Assembly: GCA_016839345.1 (NCBI GenBank)
Contig: JAEOUL010000335.1
Span: 1-23,345 of the forward strand
Reading direction: 5' to 3'
DNA length: 23,345 bases
Source of the DNA: Candidatus Thorarchaeota archaeon
GTDB lineage: Archaea > Asgardarchaeota > Thorarchaeia > Thorarchaeales > Thorarchaeaceae
The first letter of the stretch is position 1; each line of letters begins with the position of its first letter. Below are positions 14,553-22,474 of this stretch, in pieces. Under the pieces are notes generated by a model, which worked only from the letters and a program-made list of their open reading frames with translations, ran no database searches and was not told the DNA's origin. The position numbers and the translations under genes were made by a program.

Positions 14553-16214
14553 TTACATCATTCCAGGCATGCCGCCGGGCATACCACCTGGCATTCCACC
14601 CATACCACCAGCACCTGGTGGTGGACCTGAGGATGCTTTCGCAGCAATTACGTCGTCGATACGTAAGATCATCTGCGCTGCCTCAGCTGCTGAACGGATA
14701 GCTTGACTCTTGACTCGAGCAGGCTCGATAACGCCTGCTTTCATCATATCAATGGACTTTCCTTTCATGACATCTACACCGTACCAGATACCAGTCTCCT
14801 TGGAGTGGTCCTTGTTCAGGTCTGCGATGAGATCAATGGGATCATGCCCGCCATTCTCTGTCAGTGTCTTAGGAATAACGCGGAGTGCCTCTGCAAATGC
14901 TTCGATTGCCAGCTGTTCACGACCGCCGATTTTGTTGGCGTAAGCCTCTAGTTGTCTAGCAATCTCAACCTCAGTTGAACCACCGCCAGCTACATAGGTG
15001 CCATCTTCAACAACGTTTCTCACAACACAGAGTGCGTCATGGAGTGCCCTGTCAGCCTCGTCAACAACATGCTCAGTTCCACCGCGTATCACAATGGATA
15101 CTGCTTTGGGATCTTTGCAGTCCTTGACATAGACAAGCTTGTCGTCACCAATCTTGACCTCTTCAACGATTCCAGCCACACCGAGGTAGTCACCATTCAG
15201 TTCGTCAAGGTTTGTGGCAATCTTTCCGCCAGTGGCTTTCCCAAGCTTCTCGAGAGTGCTCTTCTTTGCCCTGCGAATTGCCATAATTCCTTTCTTTGCC
15301 AAGAAATGCTGGGCTACGTCATCAATTCCTTTCTGACAGACAAGTACGTTTGCACCAGTGGCTGCAATCTTATCTACCATGTCTGTGAGCATCCTCTGCT
15401 CTTCATCTAGGAATGCTTTGATCTGTTCAGGTCTGTCAATCTTGATTTCAGCATCGAACTCGGTCTTCTCAACTTCGATGGCTGCGTTGACAAGAGCGAT
15501 CTTCGCTCCCTCGACTTTCTTTGGCATTGATGCATGAACAATCTCCTTGTCAATGACCATGCCTTTTACAAGCTCGGTTTCAGTCAGGCTCTTGCCCTGT
15601 TTCTTGATGATCTCAATCATCTCAATATCTGCCTTGACTCTGCCATCGCGCTCCTCTTTGATCTGCAGAATAGCGTCAACAGCAATCTTCGAGAAATGGT
15701 CCTTAGAACCAACAACAGATTTGCTGTTCATTGATGTGGATGCAATACTGGTCAGGACTTTCTTGTCCATTCCTTCCATTGATACAGCTATTCCTTTGAG
15801 TATGTCAGAAGCCTTTTCGGCAGCTTTCTGATAACCACCGACTATGATAGTCGGATGAATTTTCATTTCCAACAATTCCTGTGCTCTCTTCAGGAGTTCT
15901 CCTGCAATAACAACGGATGTTGTAGTACCATCACCGGTTTCTTGATCCTGGCTCTTAGCCACTTCAACGAGCATCTTTGCAGCTGGGTGTTGTACATCAA
16001 TCTCCTTCAGAATTGAAGCCCCATCGTTTGTGATGGTGACATCTCCTAGGCTATCAACGAGCATTTTATCCATGCCACGAGGCCCTAGGGTTGACTTCAC
16101 TGCGTCAGAGATTACAATTCCAGCCATGATGTTGTTCTGTTGAGCGGATCTGCCGCGTGTTCTTGACGTACCCTCCTTTAGAATTAGGACGGGTGTTCCA
16201 GACATTTGTGCCAT
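14553..16214 (-). CDS. Thermosome subunit (group II chaperonin, TCP-1/cpn60 family)
   Basis: ATP-driven protein-folding chaperonin forming two stacked rings in the cytosol. At about 553 residues it is full length. Diagnostic motifs, numbered from ATG 16214: LGPRGMDKM (43-51), NDGAS (63-67), GDGTTT (94-99) with the nucleotide-binding Asp95, an apical-domain middle region, [13 protein letters not shown], and GVDVMKGK late in the chain. The tail carries GGM repeats ([18 protein letters not shown]), as in archaeal thermosomes and GroEL. I choose ATG 16214 because GGGGA lies 8 bases upstream and [12 protein letters not shown] is the usual opening; a GTG at 16247 is less likely. It has a TATA-like box and an inverted repeat upstream and a hairpin terminator downstream. 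Codons end in C noticeably often, as expected for a highly expressed gene. Other subunits are not in the window. Confidence 0.97.
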   Translation of the reverse strand: MAQMSGTPVLILKEGTSRTRGRSAQQNNIMAGIVISDAVKSTLGPRGMDKMLVDSLGDVTITNDGASILKEIDVQHPAAKMLVEVAKSQDQETGDGTTTSVVIAGELLKRAQELLEMKIHPTIIVGGYQKAAEKASDILKGIAVSMEGMDKKVLTSIASTSMNSKSVVGSKDHFSKIAVDAILQIKEERDGRVKADIEMIEIIKKQGKSLTETELVKGMVIDKEIVHASMPKKVEGAKIALVNAAIEVEKTEFDAEIKIDRPEQIKAFLDEEQRMLTDMVDKIAATGANVLVCQKGIDDVAQHFLAKKGIMAIRRAKKSTLEKLGKATGGKIATNLDELNGDYLGVAGIVEEVKIGDDKLVYVKDCKDPKAVSIVIRGGTEHVVDEADRALHDALCVVRNVVEDGTYVAGGGSTEVEIARQLEAYANKIGGREQLAIEAFAEALRVIPKTLTENGGHDPIDLIADLNKDHSKETGIWYGVDVMKGKSIDMMKAGVIEPARVKSQAIRSAAEAAQMILRIDDVIAAKASSGPPPGAGGMGGMPGGMPGGMPGMM

Positions 16215-16290
16215 TTTTGTTTCCCCAAATGTTTTCGACAGCACCACTGTTTTCCTAGGATAGAGTAATGATACTGTCCATTATGAAAAG

Positions 16291-16314
16291 TGTACAAGCA
16301 CTTCGTGCTGTACA
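16291..16314. promoter_or_regulatory. Inverted repeat at the predicted thermosome transcription start
   Basis: TGTAC-A-AGCAC, loop TTC, GTGCT-GTACA: ten base pairs with one bulged A at 16296. It can also be read as two copies of the palindrome TGTACA (16291-16296 and 16309-16314) 18 bp apart. It lies just downstream of a TATA-like TTTAAAAA, so it would cover the start site. It could be a heat-shock operator or a leader hairpin. Confidence 0.5.
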
Positions 16315-16339
16315 TCCTGAGATTTTTGCTGGATTTTCG

Positions 16340-16347
16340 TTTTTAAA
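16340..16347 (-). promoter_or_regulatory. TATA-like box for the thermosome gene
   Basis: On minus, GCTTTAAAAAC contains TTTAAAAA (16347-16340), a good archaeal TATA match. The start site expected about 25-28 bases downstream falls near 16315-16320, giving a leader of about 100 bases before ATG 16214. The rest of this 266-base divergent gap (16215-16480) holds the inverted repeat and an AT-rich stretch at about 16401-16418 that may serve the plus-strand gene. Confidence 0.45.
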
Positions 16348-16480
16348 GCTTACCAACTGTCACTTCTGAGGTAAAACTTGTACGAGTGTTTTCCTTTCGA
16401 ATTTTTTTTAATCAAATATTGAGATAAAACAATGGACAAGAAATTGAAACACCTCGATACTATCACAGGATGATGAAGAA

Positions 16481-17092
16481 ATGGGAAACAATGAAGAAGA
16501 CTCTGATGACCGGCTTGAATTATATGGTACAAGCCCATTCTCAATTAATCTGTTGATGGTGTTGGTGACTTTATTCTTTCCCATAGGAGGAGTTAATCTC
16601 ATCTATAACTTTGATCAGATGCCTCCCATGATTTACAGTGCTTTTTGGGTATTTCCCGGGACAACCTTCTGGTCTCTCTTCAAACCTTGGGAATTATTGA
16701 GTACAATTTGGATCACCATTCCACTCTGCACGTTCAACTTTCTTTTTATGTATGAGATTAATCGATTCTTTTCAGATACAGCATCAAGAGATATTGCTCT
16801 ACTGTACGGAATTCTGAGTGTGATTGCTCCAAGTGCAATCTCGCTCTTTTTGTGGACCGAACATATTCTGTCTTATATAATCACACCAATTCCCATTCAA
16901 TTCCTTGTTGGAGTATATCTTTTGTACAAATTCAGGGATCCCGATTATATTTCGCCATGGGCGGGATACTTTATTGATTGGTCTTGGTGGGAACGACAAA
17001 AATATGACATTAATGATCCAGAAGCGAGGGTTATCAACCTCTCCAAACTCTTGATGGAGCATGATGCTGACTGGTTGGAAGGGTACGATTAA
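16481..17092 (+). CDS. Four-helix membrane protein, copy A of a paralogous pair
   Basis: Not a family I recognise. The 203-residue protein opens with an acidic cytosolic segment, then ELYGTSP (13-19), hydrophobic segments at about 21-43, 70-92, 103-125 and 128-150, a conserved block ISPWAGYFIDWSWW (158-171), and an acidic tail ending DADWLEGYD. It is homologous to the gene at 17786: both share ELYGxSP, S-x-DIAL-x-x-GILS before the third helix, LSYI-x-x-x-P-x-P-x-Q in the fourth, ISPWxGxxxDxSWW and an acidic D-D/A-DWL tail. Copy A has about 20 extra residues (near 45-66) between helices one and two. ATG 16481 is the start, with only a weak GGAT-type ribosome site. It is divergent from the thermosome. 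Function unknown. Confidence 0.75.
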   Translation: MGNNEEDSDDRLELYGTSPFSINLLMVLVTLFFPIGGVNLIYNFDQMPPMIYSAFWVFPGTTFWSLFKPWELLSTIWITIPLCTFNFLFMYEINRFFSDTASRDIALLYGILSVIAPSAISLFLWTEHILSYIITPIPIQFLVGVYLLYKFRDPDYISPWAGYFIDWSWWERQKYDINDPEARVINLSKLLMEHDADWLEGYD

Positions 17093-17183
17093 TAGAACAG
17101 GGATAGACAATTCACATTTGTGTTTTGAAGAATGTCAATGACCACTGTTATCCTGGGAGAGAGTAGTGCTATTAGCATTGACT
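17093..17183. other. Short convergent gap
   Basis: Lies between the ends of copy A and the V4R-like gene. CAGGGATAGACA (17098-17109) and TGTTATCCTG (17146-17155) are imperfectly complementary across about 36 bases, which might form a shared 3' structure. Nothing else is seen. Confidence 0.25.
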
Positions 17184-17669
17184 CTAAACTCTAAAGTAAA
17201 TCCTCTTTTTGCATGCTAATGGGCCTGTGTATTCGATTTCCATTCCTACTTTCTCATCGAGAATCTCACTGAGCATGCCACAGAGATATCCATTGGTGAG
17301 ATAGCAGATGGGTCCGGACTGTTTAAGGTCCTTTTCAGTAACAGCAACCCTGATTGGGCAATCACGTATGATGACATTGAAAGAAGGTTGTCCGAGGTTG
17401 TCAATGAAGAAATGACCCTCTCCGTCCTTGCTTTTCAGCTCAATGCTCCAGACTCCCTCGTATGCTTCATTGAGCATCTCAATGGCACTCTGAATTGTCT
17501 TGGTCTTGTCGAATCCTTCCCCAATCCGTCTTCCTTCATCAACTCCAGTACTGAAGATCAGGCCTTTGGAAGCAGAACCAAGTATGTCTTCGATACGGTT
17601 GTTAATAGTGGTCAAAAGAGAAAGATACGCGTCTACTCTCCCTGAATCCTTGTCATATGAAGCATTCAT
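17184..17669 (-). CDS. V4R-like (4-vinyl-reductase/Bet3-fold) small-ligand-binding protein
   Basis: A 161-residue soluble protein resembling the V4R domain, which shares a fold with the TRAPP subunit Bet3 and binds small, often hydrophobic ligands. The pattern seen is a GLIFSTGVDEGRRIGE helix start (about 37-52), a GVWSIEL strand, then NVIIRDCPIRVAV with a CP pair, GPICYLTNGYLCGMLSEIL (a Cys plus a Gly-rich helix start), a VGMEIEYT strand, and a late GPLACKKRIYF strand. The Cys positions follow V4R usage, where they can bind metal or heme-like ligands. It stands alone on minus between the two paralogous membrane proteins. A TATA box 24-32 bases before ATG 17669 and the lack of a ribosome site suggest a leaderless message. 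V4R family is likely; the ligand is unknown. Confidence 0.7.
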   Translation of the reverse strand: MNASYDKDSGRVDAYLSLLTTINNRIEDILGSASKGLIFSTGVDEGRRIGEGFDKTKTIQSAIEMLNEAYEGVWSIELKSKDGEGHFFIDNLGQPSFNVIIRDCPIRVAVTEKDLKQSGPICYLTNGYLCGMLSEILDEKVGMEIEYTGPLACKKRIYFRV

Positions 17670-17692
17670 CGTTTCATTTTGTTTGCAAGAGC

Positions 17693-17701
17693 TAAATATA
17701 A
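17693..17701 (-). promoter_or_regulatory. TATA box of the V4R-like gene, probably leaderless
   Basis: TTATATTTA on minus is a near-consensus archaeal TATA box centred 28 bases before ATG 17669. That places the transcription start at or within a few bases of the start codon. No purine-rich ribosome binding site precedes the ATG. Confidence 0.55.
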
Positions 17702-17785
17702 CCTCATCTTGTTTCTCTGTACATTCTTTCTAGATTCAAAGTGCTTAATTACTCAGATAATGATTGGATGCGTGAGGGTCCTGTA

Positions 17786-18310
17786 ATGAGCACCGAGGAA
17801 TATCACACTGAAATGGAACTCTACGGCGTGAGTCCTGGTATTATTGCCATGATTATGATACCATTGACACTGTTGAATATCGCTTATGCATTCACGACAA
17901 TCATGTTCGACTCTCTACTCTACACTTGGTTTGCAATTCCAGCAGTACCTCTGCACATACTATTTGGCATTTGGTTTGCCAGGTACTATCAGGCAAAGAG
18001 CTCCAAGGACATTGCACTGATGTTGGGCATATTGAGTATCACACTTCCAACACTGATTCATCTCTATGTTACCTCCCTCCTCCTTCCTCTGTCACTTTCC
18101 TATATCGTGATACTCCCATTCCCACTACAACTCATAGCTGGTCTAGTCATACTACATCGAATTGATGGTCCTGAGGTTATATCCCCATGGTCTGGAATGA
18201 GACTGGATTTGTCGTGGTGGAAGTTTGGACAACCCAAGAAGAAGAGTGACTGGGATCCCATTCCTCATGAGACGAGTGAATCAAGTGATGACGACTGGCT
18301 CAAAGAGTAG
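17786..18310 (+). CDS. Four-helix membrane protein, copy B of a paralogous pair
   Basis: Paralogue of the protein at 16481. The 174-residue product has an acidic start, ELYGVSP (11-17), about four hydrophobic segments, KDIALMLGILS before the third, LSYIVILPFPLQ in the fourth, ISPWSGMRLDLSWW after it, and an acidic Ser/Asp-rich tail ending DDDWLKE. The start is ATG 17786, 7 bases after GAGGG; upstream frames from GTG 17741 or ATG 17768 would add residues with no counterpart in copy A. Pairwise identity looks modest outside the shared motifs, so the duplication is old. The SWW and DWL elements flank the last helix on the same predicted side of the membrane and could be a docking surface. Function unknown; possibly linked to the V4R-like gene between the copies. 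Confidence 0.75.
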   Translation: MSTEEYHTEMELYGVSPGIIAMIMIPLTLLNIAYAFTTIMFDSLLYTWFAIPAVPLHILFGIWFARYYQAKSSKDIALMLGILSITLPTLIHLYVTSLLLPLSLSYIVILPFPLQLIAGLVILHRIDGPEVISPWSGMRLDLSWWKFGQPKKKSDWDPIPHETSESSDDDWLKE

Positions 18311-18411
18311 CCTGTAACATGTCCACTGTTTCTTGCCATGAAGCAAAGGTGATAAGTGAGAACCAAGTCGTTTTGTTAATCGTAATCTAACATCGATGAG
18401 AGGAATGTTAG
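18311..18411. other. Upstream region of korA
   Basis: About 100 bases with no coding frame. GAGGA at 18400-18404 lies 7 bases before the TTG start of korA and is the likely ribosome binding site. TTTTGTTAAT at about 18370-18380 is a weak TATA candidate. No strong hairpin is visible. Confidence 0.35.
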
Positions 18412-20130
18412 TTGGACATCACATTCAATATTGGTGGAGAGGCTGGCCAAGGAATTGACACAATTGGAGACCTTCTTACACAGGTCTTCGTTGAAGCCGG
18501 CTTCTACACGTTTACAATCAAGGACTTTGAATCTCGGATACGAGGAGGATACAACTTCACACAGGTTCGAGTGAGTGACCAACCAGTCCACGCACCAGTT
18601 GACTACATTGATGTCATCGTTGCACTGTCTCGTGACGCAGTTGTGGGCCAACGTGACAAGCTGGTGGAGGAGGGTGTAATCATCTTTGATGACACCATAG
18701 AGTTTGACGACTTGGAGGCATGTCACTTCCAAGCACCTCTTGAGAAGACCGCTAAGGAGGTTGGCGGCAACATCCGAATGATGAATGCAGCAGCTCTTGG
18801 AGCAATACTTGCAGTCATCAAGTTCCCATTCAGGCTGGCTGAAGAAGTTCTCAATACTATCTTTGGAAGAAAGGGGGAAAAGATAGTCGCAGGAAACGTG
18901 GCTGTGGCAAAGGCACTCTATGACCTGACTATGGAAACATTCACTGGGAAGTGTCGATACAATCTTGACACTCTTGAAAGAGGACCAAGCAAGGACAGAC
19001 TACTTCTGACAGGTAATCGTGCACTTGCTCTTGGGGCAATGGCTGCTAACCTGAAATGGATTTCATCGTATCCAATGAGTCCCTCTACATCCCTCTTCAT
19101 GGATGTTGTTTCTTACTCACGGGAACTGAAGATTGGAGCCTTGCAGACAGAGGATGAGATTGCATCCATCTGCATGGCGATCGGAGCCGCCTATTCCGGC
19201 GCTCGATCAATGGTCACCACTTCAGGCGGTGGGTTTGCACTGATGGCAGAAGCTGTGGGACTCGCCGCGATGGCTGAAACCCCGATTGTCATCTACAACG
19301 CACAGAGACCTGGACCGAGTACTGGTCTCCCCACTCGTACAGAGCAGGCAGACCTCTTCTTCATGGCATTTGCTAGCCAGGGAGAGTTCCCAAGAATCCT
19401 ACTAACACCTAAAGACCCGCTCGAAGCGTTCGATGTAGTAACTCGTGCGTTCAATCTTGCAGACAAGTTCCAGATTCCTGTAATGATTTTGGGCGATCAA
19501 TACTTCGCAGATTCTGTCATGAATGTACCACGGATTGATGTGTCTGGTGTTAAGGTGGATAGAGGAAAGCTTGCAAAGGAAGGACTAAGCCCTGATTACA
19601 AGCGTTACATCCTAACTCCTGACGGAATCTCGCCAAGAGCATTCCCTGGTGACGAAGGCAAGAGTGTAGTGTCATCCGGGAATGTCCATCGTGAGGATGG
19701 TCACATCACTGAGGATGCAGTCATGCGGAACAAGATGGTGGCCAAGTTCATGAACAAGATTCCAGCAATCATGGACTCTCTCAATCCCCCAGAGCTCTAT
19801 GGTAACGAGGAAGCAGACTACACAATCCTCACGTGGGGTTCGACTTGGGGGGCAGCAAATGAAGCGATGCTAATGATGAAGGATGCAGGAGTCTCAATCA
19901 ATCAACTCCACTTTTGTGACATCTATCCACTACGGACTGACAAACTCAGAAAGGTTCTCAGTAAGTCAAAGCAGGTAATCACGGTGGAGCAGAATGTCAC
20001 CTCTCAGTTTGCCCAACTAGTCAAGATGGCCACAGGAATAGTTGTTGATCACCACATCAACAAGTACGATGGGAGACCTATGACAGCGAGATGGATTGTT
20101 GAAGAGCTAAAGGAGGCTGGTATCAAATGA
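18412..20130 (+). CDS. korA: 2-oxoacid:ferredoxin oxidoreductase, fused gamma-alpha subunit
   Basis: Large subunit of an enzyme that oxidatively decarboxylates a 2-oxoacid (2-oxoglutarate or others) with CoA to acyl-CoA, CO2 and reduced ferredoxin. The gamma domain comes first (about 1-185: GGEAGQG 8-14, IRGGYN 43-48), then the alpha domain (about 195-572), as in Sulfolobus-type enzymes. Visible alpha motifs are YPMSPST (220-226) at the substrate loop, TTSGGG (269-274), AMAETPIVIYNAQRPGPSTG and EQADL. The loop is usually YPITPS; here Ile is Met and the key Thr is Ser, a conservative change that may affect substrate choice. The start is TTG 18412 after GAGGA. The last four bases overlap korB (ATGA). 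No ferredoxin-like delta subunit follows, fitting a two-subunit enzyme. The gene symbol is by homology; 2-oxoglutarate as substrate is supported only by the TCA neighbours. Confidence 0.93.
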   Translation: MDITFNIGGEAGQGIDTIGDLLTQVFVEAGFYTFTIKDFESRIRGGYNFTQVRVSDQPVHAPVDYIDVIVALSRDAVVGQRDKLVEEGVIIFDDTIEFDDLEACHFQAPLEKTAKEVGGNIRMMNAAALGAILAVIKFPFRLAEEVLNTIFGRKGEKIVAGNVAVAKALYDLTMETFTGKCRYNLDTLERGPSKDRLLLTGNRALALGAMAANLKWISSYPMSPSTSLFMDVVSYSRELKIGALQTEDEIASICMAIGAAYSGARSMVTTSGGGFALMAEAVGLAAMAETPIVIYNAQRPGPSTGLPTRTEQADLFFMAFASQGEFPRILLTPKDPLEAFDVVTRAFNLADKFQIPVMILGDQYFADSVMNVPRIDVSGVKVDRGKLAKEGLSPDYKRYILTPDGISPRAFPGDEGKSVVSSGNVHREDGHITEDAVMRNKMVAKFMNKIPAIMDSLNPPELYGNEEADYTILTWGSTWGAANEAMLMMKDAGVSINQLHFCDIYPLRTDKLRKVLSKSKQVITVEQNVTSQFAQLVKMATGIVVDHHINKYDGRPMTARWIVEELKEAGIK

Positions 20131-20996
20131 CAGATCCAGAACAACTCGAAGGACCACAGAAGGTCACTTGGTGTACTGGCTGTGGCAATTTCGGGATCCT
20201 GGCTGCCTTGAAGAAGGCTGTTGTAGAAATGGACATTCCCGTCCACAATCTTGTGATATCATCTGGTATAGGTTGCTCAGGGAAGATTCCTCACTACATT
20301 GGAGGTCTCAACTGCTTCCACACACTTCACGGTCGACCAATTCCGGTCGGTACTGGCATCCACATGGCGAACAAGAACTTGGAGGTCATTGTCCATGCAG
20401 GCGATGGTGACACTCTGGGTGAGGGTCTCGGACACTTCGTACACGCAGCAAGGAGGAACGTCAACCTTGCTGTGTTCATCCATAACAATGGAGTTATGGG
20501 ACTTACTAAGGGCCAGTTCTCACCCGCTGCACCACGAGGGTATGTTTCAAACACATCACCCCCACCACCAGGAGCTCCAATGGAACCAGCAAATCCGGTT
20601 GCCCAAGCCATTGCTGCTGGTGCGACATTTGTTGCTCGTGGATTCTCCGGGGATCAGAAAGCTCTGGTGAAGCTGATGGTTCAGGCTGTGAAACATAGAG
20701 GATTCGCAGTGATTGACATCCTCCAACCATGCCAGACCTGGAACCGTCAGTTGACCTGGAAGTTCTACAATGACAATACGTACTCATTACAGGACAATGG
20801 TCATGATGTGTCAGATCGAATGGCAGCTCTTGAGAAAGCACTCATGGTCAAAGACAAGATTCCGATCGGTGTCTTCTACCAGATTGAAGCACCGGATCTT
20901 GCTGCAGACATTGCTTTGCCAGAAGACGTACCTCTAAAGGACCATACTACCAATCTTAATGATGTCCAAAAGATAATTGACGACTTGCTGATATAG
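20127..20996 (+). CDS. korB: 2-oxoacid:ferredoxin oxidoreductase, beta subunit
   Basis: Small catalytic subunit that binds thiamine diphosphate and one 4Fe-4S cluster. Cluster ligands are visible as C16, C19 (WCTGCG), C50 (GIGCSGK) and C202 (QPCQTWN). The thiamine diphosphate/Mg motif is GDGD (93-96) with the partner Asn at N120/N121, followed by GLTKGQFSP (125-133). At 289 residues it matches two-subunit archaeal enzymes. A proline run (SPPPPGAP, about 144-151) sits after the SP loop. The ATG overlaps the korA stop, so the subunits are probably made in equal amounts. Reduced ferredoxin from this enzyme would feed biosynthesis or hydrogen or energy metabolism elsewhere in the genome. The following fumarase and flavoprotein genes point to the TCA cycle, oxidative or reductive. 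Confidence 0.95.
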   Translation: MTDPEQLEGPQKVTWCTGCGNFGILAALKKAVVEMDIPVHNLVISSGIGCSGKIPHYIGGLNCFHTLHGRPIPVGTGIHMANKNLEVIVHAGDGDTLGEGLGHFVHAARRNVNLAVFIHNNGVMGLTKGQFSPAAPRGYVSNTSPPPPGAPMEPANPVAQAIAAGATFVARGFSGDQKALVKLMVQAVKHRGFAVIDILQPCQTWNRQLTWKFYNDNTYSLQDNGHDVSDRMAALEKALMVKDKIPIGVFYQIEAPDLAADIALPEDVPLKDHTTNLNDVQKIIDDLLI

Positions 20997-21001
20997 TTCA
21001 T

Positions 21002-21013
21002 GAGTCGCGACTC
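21002..21013. repeat. 12-bp perfect palindrome between korB and fumC
   Basis: GAGTCGCGACTC is self-complementary over 12 bases. It lies 6 bases after the korB stop and just before the GGAGG ribosome site of the fumarase gene. It could be a small operator or RNA hairpin, or chance. Confidence 0.3.
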
Positions 21014-21030
21014 CTTGGAGGAAGGTTGCA

Positions 21031-22422
21031 TTGGAGAAGACCAGAAGAGAGAAGGATGCAATAGGTGAACTAGATGTCCCTGCAGATGCCTACTGGGGAA
21101 TCAATACCCAGAGGGCATTAATGAACTTCCAAATAAGTGGGAGAAAATTCTCTCCAGAGTTCATCCATGCACTGGCCATGGTGAAGAAAGTTTGTCTCGT
21201 TGCAAACAAGGCTAAGAAGTTGATCTCTAAGGAACTCTATGATGCCCTAGAAACCGCAGTCGATGAAGTGCTCGAAGGTAAGTTACTTGATCAGTTTCCA
21301 ATCGATGTCTATCAGACAGGTTCCGGCACACAGACTAACATGAACATGAATGAGGTTCTAGCTAATAGAGCAAACGAAATTCTAGGCCACCCTCTCGGGA
21401 CCAAATCTCCAGTCCATCCAAACAACACTGTCAACTTGTCACAATCGAGCAATGATGTGATCCCCACAGCCATGCACATCTCTGCACTATCAATGATCCG
21501 TTCTCATCTGATTCCCTCTTTAGACAGGCTGAGGATTGTACTTGGTGAGAAGATCGATGAGTTCGAGGGAGTTGTCAAGGTTGGTCGGACACATCTTCAG
21601 GATGCTGTTCCAATCCCACTCTCGACCGAGTTTTCAGTTTACAGACTGCAAATAGAAACATCGCTCAAACATGACCTTCCATCAGTGATTAAGACCCTGG
21701 AGATTCTCCCCATAGGTGGAACAGCTCTAGGCACTGGACTCAATGCACCCAAGGGCTTTGCCAAACTTGTGGTGAAGGAACTCAGCAAGCTCATGGGTGG
21801 TTACAGCTTCAAGGTCAGTCCAGTGAAGGCAGAAGGTATCGCATCGCACAACGCTATTGTCAGAGCAAGTGCTGCCGTGAGAAACATTGCACTGACATGT
21901 ATGAAGCTGGCAAACGACATTCGTTGGATGGGCAGTGGTCCAAGAGCTGGTCTGGGTGAACTCATCCTCCCTGCAAATGAACCTGGTTCTTCCATCATGC
22001 CTGGGAAGGTCAATCCAACCCAGTCCGAGGCTCTGATTCAGGTATGTCTACAGGTGATTGGAAATGACACAACAATTGCAGCCGCTGAGGGACACGGTAG
22101 TATCCTTGATCTCAATGTCACAAAACCAGTAATGATAGTGAACCTCCTCGACTCCATCCGTCTGCTTTCAAAGGGTATCGATTCCTTCACGACAAACTGC
22201 TTGAAAGATATCAAGGCTGATGAGGAAAACATTCGAAAGCAGCTGGATCGAAATTTAATGATAGTCACACGTCTTTCCCCAATCATCGGATATGACAAAG
22301 CTTCAGAGATTGCTATGAAGGCACATGAAACCGGAAAGACGATTCATGAAGTTATTCTCGAATCAAAAATCGAAATAAAAGGCGATCTCGATGATATTTT
22401 AGACCCATCAAAGATGGTCTAG
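21031..22422 (+). CDS. fumC: Fumarate hydratase, class II
   Basis: Interconverts fumarate and malate in the TCA cycle; a cytosolic homotetramer without iron-sulfur clusters. Superfamily motifs are SGTQTNMNMNEV (98-109), GRTHLQDA (185-192, with T187-H188) and the signature GSSIMPGKVNP (319-329) with catalytic serine S320. SGTQTNMN and HLQDAVP favour fumarase over aspartate ammonia-lyase, whose first motif normally reads GTSVNMN. The secondary B-site motif HPND is HPNN here (129-132), a minor change outside the catalytic site. At 463 residues it is standard length. The start is TTG 21031, 9 bases after GGAGG. It follows korB by 34 bases, so it is probably part of the same transcript. It has many C-ending codons, like korAB and the thermosome. 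Confidence 0.93.
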   Translation: MEKTRREKDAIGELDVPADAYWGINTQRALMNFQISGRKFSPEFIHALAMVKKVCLVANKAKKLISKELYDALETAVDEVLEGKLLDQFPIDVYQTGSGTQTNMNMNEVLANRANEILGHPLGTKSPVHPNNTVNLSQSSNDVIPTAMHISALSMIRSHLIPSLDRLRIVLGEKIDEFEGVVKVGRTHLQDAVPIPLSTEFSVYRLQIETSLKHDLPSVIKTLEILPIGGTALGTGLNAPKGFAKLVVKELSKLMGGYSFKVSPVKAEGIASHNAIVRASAAVRNIALTCMKLANDIRWMGSGPRAGLGELILPANEPGSSIMPGKVNPTQSEALIQVCLQVIGNDTTIAAAEGHGSILDLNVTKPVMIVNLLDSIRLLSKGIDSFTTNCLKDIKADEENIRKQLDRNLMIVTRLSPIIGYDKASEIAMKAHETGKTIHEVILESKIEIKGDLDDILDPSKMV

Positions 22423-22434
22423 TTCTGCCATACA

Positions 22435-22444
22435 CGTTATAACG
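22435..22444 (+). promoter_or_regulatory. Palindromic TATA-like element before the flavoprotein gene
   Basis: CGTTATAACG is a perfect 10-bp palindrome with a TATA core. It lies about 31-40 bases before GTG 22475, a suitable distance for a promoter with a short leader. This may give the sdh/frd genes their own transcript despite the short gap after fumC. Weak single-site evidence. Confidence 0.3.
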
Positions 22445-22474
22445 AAGTAAGTCAACAGTTACACCCTGAGGTGA

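Noticed and set aside
14560..14640. Glycine/methionine repeat DNA at the thermosome end as a mobile or satellite repeat
   Set aside because: It encodes the normal GGM tail of the chaperonin family.
15039..15410. Plus-strand open frame inside the thermosome gene
   Set aside because: Antisense shadow of a highly conserved coding sequence with no ribosome binding site seen.
16291..16314. Similarity of AGCAC/GTGCT to the bacterial CIRCE heat-shock element
   Set aside because: CIRCE has longer arms and a 9-base spacer; here the loop is 3 bases and HrcA is a bacterial regulator.
20299..20670. Overlapping open frame inside korB
   Set aside because: Alternate frame of a conserved gene; Ser/His/Trp-rich product typical of a frame shadow.
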